This document shows positions 1 to 12,403 of a DNA stretch of 64,000 nt, piece by piece. Position 1 is the first letter of the stretch; each line of letters starts with the position of its first letter. Under the pieces are notes generated by a model. The model was given only the letters and a program-made list of their open reading frames with translations. It was not told the origin of the DNA and did not search any database. Source of the DNA: Macrotrachela quadricornifera (lineage: Eukaryota > Rotifera > Eurotatoria > Philodinida > Philodinidae); contig JAJEKB010021216.1 in the NCBI GenBank assembly GCA_022393335.1, positions 1,078,878 through 1,142,877 on the forward strand, in the 5' to 3' direction. The position numbers were made by a program, and so were the translations under genes.

Positions 1-2565
1 ACTCAATCTTTTGAGGTTTTTCATACCTCATTGGGGTCTATCTTATGAATCAAGTTTGAATTAAAAAGCGCTTGAACAGTTGGTGATGTTCCCTCGTCAG
101 ATGGAACTCAATATGCTTAATCTGTTACTTCTTACAACTTTTTTCTATGTCTTTCGTTTTCATCGTTTTTCAGATATATTTTAAATAATTTTTCCAATCG
201 TACATGATTCTATGCATAATTTCAAGCATTATCTTTTAATAAAAGAAGTTTACTTTAATCAAAAGGATAATAGAAGAAAAATGTTGAAAATACAAAGCCC
301 AGAATTGGTACTTGGACATCTGATAAATGAACTATAAATCTTCAGTATTGAAGATAAAATATAAATCTATACTCCATATCTAGAGTACTACTAGGTGCTT
401 ATTGATTAATAAAAAGAATGTTTTATTCAATAATGATGTAAATAAAAAATGGTATTTTCAAAATCGAAGAATTTTAAAAAATCGTAAAAATCTATTGAAA
501 ATTGTGATAGTAGGGTCAGTTTCTTTCAATAAATGTACTAAGATTAGACCGAATTGCGAAAAGCCATATACATGCTGAAGGAGAAAACATCGGTAGATCT
601 TCCTATGATAACAACGCAAGTGCAATTTTTTGCGAACTACTGAATTTTCTAATGGGGATGCGAGAGCTTAAATACAAACTTCACTGATCAAAAATTTGCT
701 CAAAAAAAATTTTACTTCTATTTAGACCTTACAAACAAGCGCTGAGAAACATGCTAAAAAATTTAGAAATAAACTTTTTCATTAAAAAAATGACAAAAGC
801 TACTGCAACAGTCATACTTACATACATATAATGATTTATTTAATCCTTATCCACTGTTTTTGCAAAATAGAGAAACTTAAAAATCAAGAATATTTCTCAA
901 AATAGCACAATAGTGGAGAAATTTGTAGCATGTGGTGTTTTTCCTTATAGGCACCAATATCGGTCTAAACAATCGGATTGGACCGGACAAGTCGGTACAT
1001 CGTCATGAGCTCCTATTCGGTTTTCTAACCTTATAATGACCAAATCAAACCTTCGAGTAGTTACGACTCATTCTTAATCATTATATCACAGCAATATTTC
1101 TTCTTTCGAAGCATCATACTTAGTTATTTTATTTCACGTCATAATACTTTGTATTTATTCCAAAATGCCATCATTATGTCGTTCTTTTCTTTCAGTAACA
1201 GTTGCATGAGTATCACTTATCTTTTTTAAATTTATTCATATATATCTTTTCCTTTTAGTGGAGACACGGGAATCGTCAAAGTCAATGATTTTTTTTACGA
1301 AATCAAAACTTTCATTTTCAGAATCACTGAATTCTTTACCATCGTCATCATCTTGAATTGTTTTTACTTCGATCTTGTAGGAGGTACACTGACAAATATT
1401 GTTCATTCTGTGTAGTAGATAATTGATGACTTCTTCGACTGAATTTGCTCTCTATTGCGGACGATTTGGATCCTATCATTCAACCACACACTCGATTTAC
1501 AACTTCATAATTCTTGCAGGATCAGTCTTCATCCTCGTTACACAGTGAAATCTGAAACAAATCACCAGATACGAATATTCCTCTCTAATGATGACTATCA
1601 CAGTAAACTCTAATCTAGCACGATGGTTACAAGACAGTTGATTGCTATCATCGTTCGCAAAGGAACATGATAAAATGTGTGTAATATGCATTTTTTTTCT
1701 ACTTTCTACTCATTGAGTTGATTCTATGTGAAGGTGCTTGTATTCACGAGAAAAACTACTTTGAATCATAGAGATGAGACAGAAATTTAAGAATTCAGCT
1801 TAATTTGCTGATGATGCCATTGGTATGTCAAGAGCCATTTAACTCTTACTATACGTTCGTTTATAGAATAACTGTAATATAGATGAAATTTCCTATATTA
1901 CCCTATAACTGAAAAACTCAATATCTTACGAGAGGAAAGTCGTGAGGACGAATCCTTCTAGAAACCTGATAGTTTAGGAGTTTTCCCTATATATATCCAA
2001 AGTATGAGCTCAAAAGCGGTCAATGACTTCGAGCGGTTGGCTTGTTCGCATCGAAATCTAAATTGACCATGCATCTAGAATTATCCAATCTCTTCAGGCT
2101 ATACATTTTTTTTCTTTTGAACAGAAAATAGAATTAACATTTGCTTTTGCAAAATGAAGCAAAGCTCTTAAGCGTACAGTTACCGATTGCTTGAAGTTTC
2201 AACGTCTCGAACGAGAGAAATCTCAAATAGAATTTACAGCCGAATCACCTTATTGACAAGTTCGAACAAATTTATATACGCATTGAAAAGAAAGAGAAAA
2301 ATGTATGTGAACACAAAAAAAACGAAAAATGAATGATAAAAGACCTTATATTACAAGAGAGCGGAGATAATATTTAACAGAAACGCGAAAACAAGCATAT
2401 AATAAAAAAAACGATGATAGCATGATTAGTTGAAAAGAATGATGGAATGTACGTATGAGAAACAAGAAAAACGCTCGCTTAATACTACCACAGTTAAGAT
2501 GTTATGGTTCATTTTAGAATGTAAAATTACAAAGTAAAGTGAATAGCCAGACCTCTTCATGATTG
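1..2565. other. Intergenic, AT-rich, no gene seen
   Basis: No open frame here has a recognisable protein composition; the short open stretches look like chance. Around 1931-1975 there is a short stem (GTC, GTGAG loop, GAC, then GAA) that resembles stem II of a hammerhead ribozyme but lacks the CUGAUGA box. The segment around 580-665 loosely resembles 15405-15490, which may be an old dispersed repeat. Nothing else was seen. Confidence 0.5.
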
Positions 2566-3444
2566 TTACTTTTTGCCCTTCGATGCTTCATTGTTTCCTT
2601 GTTTTTCTTTGCCTTTTGATTCCTGTCCTTTGTTTTCTTTACTCTTGGAATCTTGTGTTTTCCCCTTTGAATTTTCTTCTTTTGCTTTTGGTTCTTCTCC
2701 TTTACCCGTAGATTTCTGCGATCCTTTGTCTTTGGAACTTTGTTGTTTGTCCTTTGCTTCTTCTTCCTGCGATTCTTCTTCTTCCTGTGGTTCTTCTTCT
2801 TTACCTGTAGATTTCTGGGATCCTTTGTCTTTGGAACTCTGTTGTTTGTCCTTTGCTTCTTCTTCCTGTGGTTCTTCTTCTTCTTGTGGTTCTTCTTCTT
2901 TACCCGTAGATTTCTGGGATCCTTTGTCTTTGGAGCCTTGTTGTTTGTCCTTTGCTTCTTCCTGCGATTCTTCTTCTTTCTGTGGTTCTTCTTCTTGTGA
3001 TTCTTCTTCTTCCTGTGATTCTTCTTCTCCTTGTGATTCTTCTTTCTGTGATTCTCCTTTTTTCTTTGATTCTTCTTTTTCTTTTGGTTTTTTTTCTCCT
3101 TTTGAGTCTTCTCCTTCCTTTGAGTCCTCTCCTTCGTCCTTTTTGGCTGTATATTTTTTGTTTTCTTCATCTGATCCTTTTCCTGACATTGACTGCATGC
3201 CAAATATTATGAGACCACCAACGAGAACACCTCCGATAATGTACGTGTAATTTGTGTCAGCCTTTGATGAAGTCCCTTGATTGTTCATCGTTGAATTGCT
3301 AAACTTCGTCGGCGTCGCACCAGAATTCTTGTTGTTAATTGTACTTTCAGGTGGTGTCACTGGTGTAGTAGTCGCTGAACGAGCAACACGAATGAGTAGT
3401 GGAAGACGACTAAACAGTCTTGAGTTTTTCAACACATACGACAT
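2566..3444 (-). CDS. Membrane-anchored Lys/Glu-rich repeat protein (hypothetical, possibly mitochondrial)
   Basis: Single-exon frame of 292 codons from the ATG at 3444; the frame is open a little further upstream but without an ATG. Residues 1-27 are basic, Arg/Leu/Ser-rich and free of acids, like a mitochondrial presequence. Residues about 68-86 form one hydrophobic segment rich in Gly, Ile and Val with a GG-V-GG core. The remaining roughly 200 residues are almost entirely Lys, Glu, Ser, Gln and Gly, with three copies of a 33-residue unit starting near residues 164, 197 and 230 (each opens AKDKQQ). This predicts an anchored protein with a long disordered polyampholyte tail. Because the repeat period is a multiple of three, other frames across it also stay open; I treat those as shadows. 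No family is recognised. A LEA-like or stress-protective role is only a guess from composition. Confidence 0.7.
   Translation of the reverse strand: MSYVLKNSRLFSRLPLLIRVARSATTTPVTPPESTINNKNSGATPTKFSNSTMNNQGTSSKADTNYTYIIGGVLVGGLIIFGMQSMSGKGSDEENKKYTAKKDEGEDSKEGEDSKGEKKPKEKEESKKKGESQKEESQGEEESQEEEESQEEEPQKEEESQEEAKDKQQGSKDKGSQKSTGKEEEPQEEEEPQEEEAKDKQQSSKDKGSQKSTGKEEEPQEEEESQEEEAKDKQQSSKDKGSQKSTGKGEEPKAKEENSKGKTQDSKSKENKGQESKGKEKQGNNEASKGKK
2671..2955 (-). repeat. 99-bp in-frame coding repeat, about 3 copies
   Basis: Three tandem 99-bp units inside the Lys/Glu-rich gene encode a 33-residue repeat. The first two are nearly identical, differing at only a few residues such as QQG/QQS and EPQ/ESQ. 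The third diverges after about 20 residues. The two sides of the array are lower-order GAA/GAG-rich simple sequence. Such arrays change copy number readily, so length polymorphism is likely. Confidence 0.8.
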
Positions 3445-6400
3445 TTTTTTTGTATAACTAAGAAAGGCACGTTTTTTTAACACGATGAAATGGTTGTATG
3501 CTTGCTTACGACCGTACTTTTTATATAAATGAGGTTATTATCAAACTAAAAAATACAGAACGAAAAGAAAAAAAAATATTACTATCGTCAATAGGAATGA
3601 TTGAAGGAGAGTCGAGTGTCTAAATATCAAATAGACATGTGACTATAGTGAAAAATGTGCTTGAAAGTGATGTTATGCAGTACAATATACGTAAATAGAT
3701 GGCTTTACACAGAAAGTTGTTTTTTTTTAACTCTTTAGAGTTGATGGAGTCCACCCATAGACCCCACTATATTTTAACGAGAAATTTAATAAAAAAACGC
3801 TTTCTTTTCTTTTATTCTTAAGCGAGATGTTGCATATAATGTGTGATCTGTTTTGTGTTTGCTATTTTCAAATTCATTTATTATATATAGTATAATGCTT
3901 CTCATTAAAACAATCAAGACAAAAAAATTTATTACAATGGAACGGACAGCTTTCATTCTCTTTGTTGTTGCATGACACGCTTTTCTTGATTGCTATTCTC
4001 TATTTTCCGTGTAACAGCTAGTGAAACGTGTTCGGACGTTATCTGCAGATTCTTCCTTTTCTCGAGCTTGTGATCAGTCAGTTTATGCTTCAAATTATTT
4101 GTTAATTGTTGCATCGGACCAGATTTCAGCTTCTCGAATGGGGTATCAAGCAGTAAAAATCATTCTGTATCCGATTTTGATTCTACTTCATTTCAAACTT
4201 GTAAACCCTGGTCATCATCAGTAACTTTTTTCTTTCAGCTTGATGATTCATATTTCATTCTAGCATAATCATCATTCAAAGAATTGCTATCACTCAATGA
4301 GTTCCTGTTGCCTTCTATATCAGTTTCTTCAAACGGTACGTGAATCAGCTTCAAACGTCAGTTGTTTTGATACAAATGAGAGAAAAGAATGTAAAAGAAA
4401 AAAAAATCGAAATTTCGTTTCGTTATCTCATTCCTACTGCGTAATATATATAACAAAGAGAAAAAGAAATGTAAATAATTATTCGCCGTCATGTAAAAAA
4501 GGATAATGTATATAACGATACATAGAAGAAGAAGAAAAAACGAATGGTTGCTCACAGTGGAAAGGTTAATGCGTATATTTATCGAAAGCTGAATACTCAT
4601 AAAAGTGAATCTGTTAAAAGTTTTTGGTAAGAAAATTGAATTGACTCGAAAGGATTAAGAAAACGTCTTAAAACGCTGAAAATTGAATTCATTAACAAAA
4701 TTTTACTGGTTTGGACAAAGCTGTGCAGCTTATATTTTTGGACATCAATGTACATACATATAGATCATAATTTGATAAAAACAACAAAAGAAAGCATCTT
4801 CAACTCTGTATTGTACGAAATTCACATGGTAAGCAATATCTATCTCAAACATTTCTTACTGATAATATCCTTTTTTCTTAAAAAACCGATAATGCGTGTT
4901 TTTCGTCATTCAAATTTGCAATCTAAATTTTGAACATTGGAAAATAGTTTTTATAGAAAATAATGATCTTGGAAAAACTAGGTTCGGATTGTTCACATCG
5001 CGGTTTGACTGATAGTGACTTTTAATGGTATTTAAAGATTGAGGTTTATGAAAATGATTTCGTAAAATTAAAAAAAACGCGAAAATTAGTAGTGTTAGAT
5101 ACTACAAGTCATCTATAGTATACTGAACATCCTTGACACCACAGTTCACAAAGAAGAAACTACAGTCGTTACAAAAAATTTGCCGTTAACTGTGGTTTAT
5201 CGTTCAATTTTTTTGGAAATGTGATTTGAATATCTTATAATTTTAACTCATGTTTGTAATGAAATATAATAAACAGTAAAGCTAAGATTTACAACCATAG
5301 TTTCCACGATCCTGTCATGAACTTGATAAGAATGAATGAAACAGTTTCCCAACATTTTTACATAGAACCAGCTCAAGATCATTTCAAGATTTTTAAACTT
5401 ATGCATCATCAAAGGATTTCAATACTAATGTTCCATAAAGCCTCAATAAAAATGAAGAAAAGGACTTTTCAACATGTTGTTGCGTTATGCTCAGAACACG
5501 ATAACTAGAATTAACACATTGTGAACCTCAAAAACTTGAAAAAGCGGAAAACTATATTACTGCCAGCTCGAGGTGTAAGCCGATGGGTTTTTCGGCGGCG
5601 GCGACGGCTGCTGGAAAGTTCGAAACTATAATATTTTACGTAAACTAAGAAATTTAAGTTTTCTCGATATCTAAGTACTGATATCTTCAAAAAAGTCACA
5701 TCATAGCGCGACAGTTTATTGCTTTATCTTATGTCTATCGCACTTATGAAATAAAGAAATGATCTTACAATTAATAATGAGAATAAGTTAAAAATGATAC
5801 ATTCTTTTAGATGTAGATAAATTAAGGAAAACGTTTTTACAAAAAACAGAAAAGAATCTGATGTTTTCTTTTATAAATTACACTTATTGTGAACAAGTAA
5901 CAGACTAGATCTCATAATTATGTGAATTAAATTAGAGTTTTTAATTGTTTAGTAAGCATATATGTAAGTGGTTGACAATCTCATGTGTAAATGATTTGAT
6001 TTTTTTCATTTTAGATTCTTTTACTTCTTCTCTGAATTTATTGTGTAACTTAGTCAATTGCTGTAGCATTTCAATCTATCGCGTATTAATTTCTTTATGC
6101 ATTTGATCTCGCCATTTATCTATTTTCTTTTTGTTATCTTTATAAAGATAATCAATAGACAGTTCGATTAATTGTTGACACGTTTGGTTAGCACAATTAT
6201 TGAGCATATGAGCATTGTTTTATGTGATTAGTTAATGTTCAATATTGTGTGAAATACACAGCCATAAATTACCATATGGATAAAGCTATTGAAAAAAAAA
6301 AAGAATAAAAATGTCATTACAGCGAAAGTAAGATATACAGCATATCATTAAATAAAAGGTAGAAAAGAATTATTGTGACATAGATAAGCAGATATCCACA

Positions 6401-7068
6401 AAATTTAATACATCATATAAGCTTCAATCTCATTATTCTATACAACACGTATGAATTTATCTTATGCATCGGTTGAAAACGATGTAACATTATATATTTT
6501 TTGCACATGAACTGACTATTTATAGAAAGTATAAAAAATTTTCAGAAGTAGTTATCTTTATAATATAATCGACAATGATCAACATCTTTTCAAAATTAAA
6601 GAAAATATTCAAAAAAAATTGTATATTTTACAGTTTCATGCCTTCAAAATACCTATATATTAAAAAACATTTACTTCAAGTGAAAAATTTGATCTTTGAA
6701 TTTATGAGAAAATAAATCAAAAGTTTTTTAAAAACAATTTCATCTCATATGTGTATATAAGTAAGAATATGTATTTTCATTAAATATTAATCTATCTAAA
6801 TCTTCAATATAATGTTTATTAACTTTCAAAATTTATCAATTTTATTAATTTATAAACGAGAACATTTTTCATTTTGTAAAAAAACAATGAAAACACATCT
6901 GTTTTCATTCACGTCTCTAAGATAAAAAATACTTCGAAAATCCATAAAAAGAATGTATTAAAGAAGAAAATCTACAATAATCTGAAGTAAATACCATTAT
7001 TATATATATAAACTGTAAATATCAATTAAACAAAAAAAAAATATTTTTACCTTAATATAGAAGCAAAC
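3445..7068. other. Intergenic, no gene seen
   Basis: Very AT-rich, with many A and T homopolymers. Short open stretches at 4021-4224, 4297-4600, 5317-5508 and 5511-5699 have chance-like composition and no domain signature. Nothing structural was noticed apart from general low complexity around 6540-7050. Confidence 0.5.
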
Positions 7069-7446
7069 ATGTTGTTACCCTTGATATTTATTCTGATTGT
7101 TAATGTTATTTCAAATGCCCAACAAATGGAATTTTGGCTTACAGATCCTGATAGAAATATTCTCTTTCAACAATAACCATCTATTTCACCCAATAGTGAT
7201 AACCATATTCTTAATGATATTATTAATATTAATGAAAATGAAAAATATCAAACTATTGATGGTTTCGGTTATACATTAAATGGAGGTAGTGCAGTACATT
7301 TACATAATCTAGATGATACAGTACGTACATAAATTTTACAAGAATTATTTAATACAGATAAAAATAATATTGGTGCATCAGATTTAGATCAAGCAGTTTT
7401 TTCATGTAATGATTCAATGTCAGGTGGATTTGATTTAACCCATTAA
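7069..7446 (+). pseudogene. GH30 glucosylceramidase-like fragment, 5' end only, broken
   Basis: Reads in one frame from an ATG at 7069 with a hydrophobic signal-peptide start (residues 1-17), then EFWLTDPD, then YQTIDGFGYTLNGGSA, which is the conserved N-terminal strand of GH30 glucosylceramidase-type glycosidases (TIDGFG). Further on come LQELF and NNIGASDLD. In-frame stops lie at 7174-7176 and 7330-7332. In intact members NNIG is followed by a stretch of the type VSYLRVSIG before ASDLD; here that stretch is missing, as if lost between two IG codon pairs. The frame ends at a TTAA (7443-7446) where a small inverted-repeat insertion begins, and no continuation was found beyond it. The catalytic part of the barrel is absent, so this is a dead fragment. 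Assignment rests on motif recognition. Confidence 0.7.
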
Positions 7447-7675
7447 CTGTGAAGTTTTTTTTTGTAAACTACATACTAAATTTTTTGTAAAATGATATTT
7501 GAGATACGAGAAGATAATCAAATAATCGATATGCAACATTAAAATTAGTAGAATGAGTTCTAGTTTGTGCAGAATGGTAGAATCGTCGGAAGATACTAAG
7601 AAAATAGAGGTTAGGAATGATAGTTTTCATTTTCTCCATAAATATTGCTTTGACGAATATACTCGTCAATCACAG
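7447..7675. mobile_element. Possible small TTAA-flanked MITE
   Basis: A 229-bp segment lies between TTAA at 7443-7446 and TTAA at 7676-7679, with short inverted ends CTGTGA and TCACAG, so the bounded block reads TTAACTGTGA to TCACAGTTAA. TTAA duplication is the hallmark of piggyBac-type insertion. The inverted ends are only 6 bp beyond the TTAA, so chance in AT-rich DNA is possible. It coincides with the break of the GH30-like fragment. No coding capacity. Confidence 0.4.
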
Positions 7676-7679
7676 TTAA

Positions 7680-8754
7680 CGGGTTAATTATGAATAGCTA
7701 CTGAATAGGATGCTATTTGTTTGAGACAATATTTCTGATTGATTAAACTGAAGTTCATACGGATCCCAACGATACAATAAGCGCTCCTACAATAGAGATA
7801 CGTTTGAGGATTAAACAGCATATTTTTACTTATGTAATAAAAGTTTAGACGATATATACGACTACAGAAATAGTTACCACTTGTCGATTACTTTCGATCC
7901 CGATCCGAGTGAGTGCCAGATGTCACCATCCGAGTCCAGTTTGGATTCCGGTATTAAAAAGAATATTCGGCGCAAAATAAATAAAGGAACCTTGATTAGA
8001 ATTAGAATTAATTCTACTACAGCTATATTCGATTCAGCTGAATTGGATTGAATCGAATTATTATTCGTTTATTCAATTTGGTTTTGATCTCTTTAAATTT
8101 TCATGGAATCCATAGAAACACATGTGATTAGAAAAGGAAAATGACAACAGTATATCAAAATCATATGGATAATTTTTATCATCACAATACGAATGATATT
8201 ATCTCTAATACAACTTCGATCCTTTTAACTTTTATAATATATCTTTTGCAGACGTTTTGATTATTGTCTTAATATTATATACAATCAATTCACTTCATTT
8301 TTCAAAAACTTAGATGTATAACAATAAATCTCTAGCTCTTAAACACTGTATTTTCAGTATTAAAAAAATCTGCTTTTCATATATTTTTGCGAGATTCAGT
8401 AAAAGTTTTCTTTTATGAATAAAATCAATGTGCTATTTAAAAGTTTAGGAGTGAAAAACATGCTCTTTCATACCATATGTACTCTATTATTGTCCTATTA
8501 GTATAAGTAATGCCTTGTGTAACGTCAATGACGATTTTTAGATTTCTCTTTACAATTATTATTGATGTAAACGTGCCTTAAAATGGTCTTTATTAAATCC
8601 TGGCAGCATAAAATTATAATTTCTTTTGAAATATTTATTCTTTTTTCCATGATGCTCTAAGATAATAGTTCATTTTCTAGACTCTTTTATTAACTTATCA
8701 TTATATCAGCAGATAAAAATAAGAAAAGATTTCACTAATTTTATCATAAAAAAT
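7680..8754. other. Intergenic, nothing seen
   Basis: AT-rich sequence upstream of the receptor gene. No open frame of note, no clear promoter motif and no inverted repeat were recognised. Confidence 0.5.
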
Positions 8755-10954
8755 ATGTCTAATACAACAATAGTATCTACAGCAGCTATAGCTATTAATC
8801 TAACTCCAATCATTGGAACCATATATATATGTCTAGTGTGCATATTTATGCTCAGTATACTTTTTCGATCAATTATACGTAATATCGATACAGTTTTAAT
8901 TTTAACTGCTAATAATTATTTAGCATTATTTGGCTTCTCTGTTGTTGCTATATTAATCAATATTGATATGATGCGAAGTGATTATAATTGGTTCGTTGGT
9001 CAGGAAACACTTGGCTGTCGTATAAGAGGTTATATGCTTTATTCTGTAATGGCAATTATTTTTAATTCTTTTGCATTACAAGTAAGATTTTTAACATGTA
9101 TCGATCATTTTTTTTTTTATTAATATTCAAGCAGATTATGTATTATTACATATTAGAAGTAAATGAGATTTGAAAATTTAATCATATGACCTTGATTGAA
9201 TTTGTTTCGACAAAATAATTTTTTTTATCTATTAATTTCTTTCATTCTCGAGATATGGCATTGCTAGTAAAAATCGATTTTTGTGATAAATAACCGTGTT
9301 TTTTTATATCAAATACCTCGACAGGAAAGCATACATCTTAATTAAAAATTTCAGAACACTTTAAGGATCACGAGATCTATCTATAATCAAAATTTTAGAT
9401 CAAAATTCTTTTTTTTTCGACTTTTTTATAAGAGCCGTTATACCTTCTAAGGAACATAATGTACTTCTAGAATAAGCAAAAGCTATTTCTGCATAACTAT
9501 AGCATGAGCACATTAAAGATCAACTTTCTTCGATTGTTAGAAAAAGACTTTAGATTTTAATGGTTAATTTGATATTAATCATAGCTTTGCCAATGTTGTG
9601 GTAAATTCCTAATGCTAATTATCAACATTTTCTTATGATTACCCGATTCTGAAAATAATATTTCCTATCTCATAAGTATTAAATAACTATGCTTTCATAT
9701 TTCTCATAATATTTTTTTTCTTAATTTCCGTATGTGAAAAAATTTTAAATTATTATTCTCTTTCATTATGATTAAGTGGATACAATTGAATATTCGAGAA
9801 TACGAGATCAATTAATTAAGTTAACTCTGATAAAATACTTTAATTGACAAAAAATTAACTAACTAAAAATATATTACTACAAATATTTTAAGTTTTTTAT
9901 AATTTCTCATGATAAGATTATTTAATATTTTTCATTTTATAATATTTTTCTTGAAATACAAAGTGACTTTCCAAAAGTTAAGAGTCAATTTATCATAATC
10001 AACTGTTCGTATTCTATTAATGCATATATAAATAAACTATGAGAAAAATTTTTTTAATGAAATTTTGAATTATGTATACCGTAGATCTTTATTATTTTAG
10101 TTTTAGGATATGACAAAATCATCTTATCTATCGTACGAATCTATATATCTTCTCTATAGTTGGACTGAGAAGTGTGAAAATTTAAGAGGATTTTCATTTA
10201 GTTGCAAAGAAGAATTTGTAATAATAAGAGAGAAAACTAAACGTATTGAAGAACGAACAAAAACTTTTCCCCTCACATCTTGTACACTATATTAAATCTT
10301 AATTTTATTTGACAACTATTCTATATTCTAAATGGAATATATCAATTATAGGCTGTTTTCCGTTTTGTTTGTGTGGTCTATCCTTCTTACATATGGTTAC
10401 AACATCATCGTACCTTTATTGTGATTATTCCAATCATTTGGATCATTTCTTTTCTGATTGTTTTACCTATACACGTTTGGCATGATATACAACTTATGCC
10501 TATGGAAAATGTATGTTTCATAGGTATACACAGTGTTCGTGGATTTATTTGGTTCACTGTAATTATTTATGGTATACCAATGTACATTATCATCATTGTC
10601 TATTTACAACTGATGCGATTTTTACATAAATCGTCACTAGTTGCTTCAGAAAGAGCCAAACGTGATATAGTAGTAGTTCGTCGTGTCGTGCTTGTTGTGT
10701 CTGTAGTAATGTGTATTGGCGCTCCTTCAGTAGTACTCGAGCTAATGTTACCGTTTACTGATGTAGGAAAACCATTATTTTATCGTATTTCTGATGTAAC
10801 TATGCTAATTGTCATGATCGTTCTTTGCTTTATGCTTGTCTATGTCACTCCTCAAGTAAAAGATATACTAATGAATATTAAAAAACCACGTCAAGTACTA
10901 CCAGTACAAACGCATACTCGAATTGTTATGGCTACCACAACTACTAGGTTTTAG
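8755..10954 (+). CDS. Class A-like (rhodopsin-like) 7TM receptor, two exons
   Basis: Exon 1 is 8755-9081 (109 codons, ending at the Q of FALQ). The donor is GTAAGA at 9082, the acceptor TTATAG ends at 10351, and exon 2 is 10352-10954. Phase is 0 and the product is 309 aa, the compact size usual for bdelloid orphan receptors. TM1 is near residues 17-38, TM2 46-70 and TM3 84-112. Exon 2 supplies TM4 to TM7. A Cys before TM3 (GCRIRG) and a Cys in the second extracellular loop (NVCFIG) can form the conserved disulfide. The DRY position at the end of TM3 reads FRF, followed by VVYPSYIWLQ. NPxxY in TM7 is reduced to VTPQV. The N terminus is short with one glycosylation site (NTT). The exon join falls exactly at the end of TM3. 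Several AATAAA motifs follow near 11020. Ligand unknown. Confidence 0.82.
9082..10351 (+). other. Intron of the 7TM receptor gene (1270 bp)
   Basis: Bounded by GTAAGA and TTATAG. It is very AT-rich and long compared with the 45-67-bp introns of other genes in this window. An open stretch at 10110-10295 has no recognisable product and is taken as chance. Confidence 0.75.
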
Positions 10955-12403
10955 ATATGATAAAATACAATTATTATAAAAGAACAATTGGTCAACATTT
11001 TATGGCATCATATGACAATAATAAATAATAAATAAAATGGAGAAATTGGATAATGACTAAATATTGCAGTTTCTGCTGTGTTTTGATTATTTTTGAAAAA
11101 AACGAATATTAATAAAATACGTTTTACTAGGGTCTTATACCAGCTGATAGAGCTTAAAATTCTAATTCTATTGAATCTCAGTGTGAGTCATTCTACACAA
11201 AAATGACTCGAAATTAAAATGCGAAAACATTGTCGACTGATACATTCTGACCCACTCTGAGCCAGAAGCTAAAAAAAGAAAACAAATCTATCGTAAAAAT
11301 ATTATGAAATAGTCTCTAACAATATTTTTGGATTATCTAAGAAGCATCTTTATTTCCACATTAGTTCTCTGAGGCAATCAAATTGAAATAATACTTTTTT
11401 TTGTGAAACACGATCTAAAAGAGACTGTTGAAGTGTTTAGAGGTAGAGATTTGGACCCGTCTTCCCTAGCTTCCACAGACGATGACCGACATCTTAATTA
11501 ATTAATTAACCATCGTAAGCTGTGACAGACAGACAGACAGGTTCTCGAAATAATCCCAGGGCATGAGAAAGGTGGTTTGAAGGCGGACTCATAATATGAT
11601 AGACGCCTTTATAATACTATGATAAGTGATGTATAACTCAAGTCTAGTTAAAATATCTACGAAGTATTTCCTTGTTGAAGTTCTCTGCTCTAAAGTAAGG
11701 AATAATGCCGAAGTATATTTCGATATACATAAAAAGACGCATTGTTTAGAGAATTAACAGCAATAGATATACTGTGTTTCACATAAAAATAATAAGTAAA
11801 TTAGTTGGAATAAATCAGCAATTTTGCTGACGACATTATTATCAATTAACAACTTCGTCTGTTTTATTCAAGATCCGTACAACTGAAATTTGCCAAAACT
11901 ATCAACGATATTTTCAAATTCTGGTGATCAAAACACATTCATCATATCGAACTCTGTTATTTCAATATATTTCGAAATTTTAGTCTAAATAACACTAATT
12001 ACATTCATTGAAACAATGTTTGAAAAACAATTTTACGTATAAATTATGTATATACCAAATTTCGATTCTGTCTCTGTCGAAGACACATTACTGATTGAGC
12101 TCTAGCCTACAGATACGATGATAAAAATTTGTTTTTTTTAGCAATAAATATAAGTAGGCGAGTGAATCAATGTCTCATGGCATGGTTATGCAAATAAACA
12201 AGTTTATTAAAAGCTGAAAATTTACATATTCGAACTGAATTTTCGGCTTATACATGTACAGAGAGATGTTCTGAATCCATATATATAGATCTATTTTATT
12301 TTTATTCTTATAATAGAAAAAGCTACAAAATCAAATATAATTGTCAAAATCTTGACTAATAAGATTAGAATATAACTGATTATGTGGAAATTTTGTTTTG
12401 CTT
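10955..12403. other. Intergenic with one dispersed repeat copy
   Basis: Holds the dispersed repeat listed at 11397-11491 and a short GACA microsatellite at about 11523-11541. No gene was recognised. The right part is the 3' flank of the minus-strand F-BAR gene. Confidence 0.5.
11397..11491 (+). repeat. Dispersed repeat, copy A (partner of 47531-47629)
   Basis: About 80 bp from TTTTTTTGTGAAACACGAT through AGGTAGAGATTTGGACCC matches 47531-47591 closely. It is followed in both places by CACAGAC-GATGACCGACA or CACAGACCGTGACCGACAG. In this copy the CACAGAC module is present once (11474-11491); in the other it has become a 32-bp tandem array. No coding content. Confidence 0.75.

Noticed and set aside
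1931..1975. Hammerhead-ribozyme-like stem (GTC-GTGAG-GAC followed by GAA)
   Set aside because: The CUGAUGA box is absent upstream and no stem I/III pairing is evident, so the core is not formed.
2514..3250. Other long open frames over the Lys/Glu-rich gene, on both strands
   Set aside because: They arise from a stop-free repeat with a period divisible by three. Only the called frame has a presequence, a membrane helix and natural ends.
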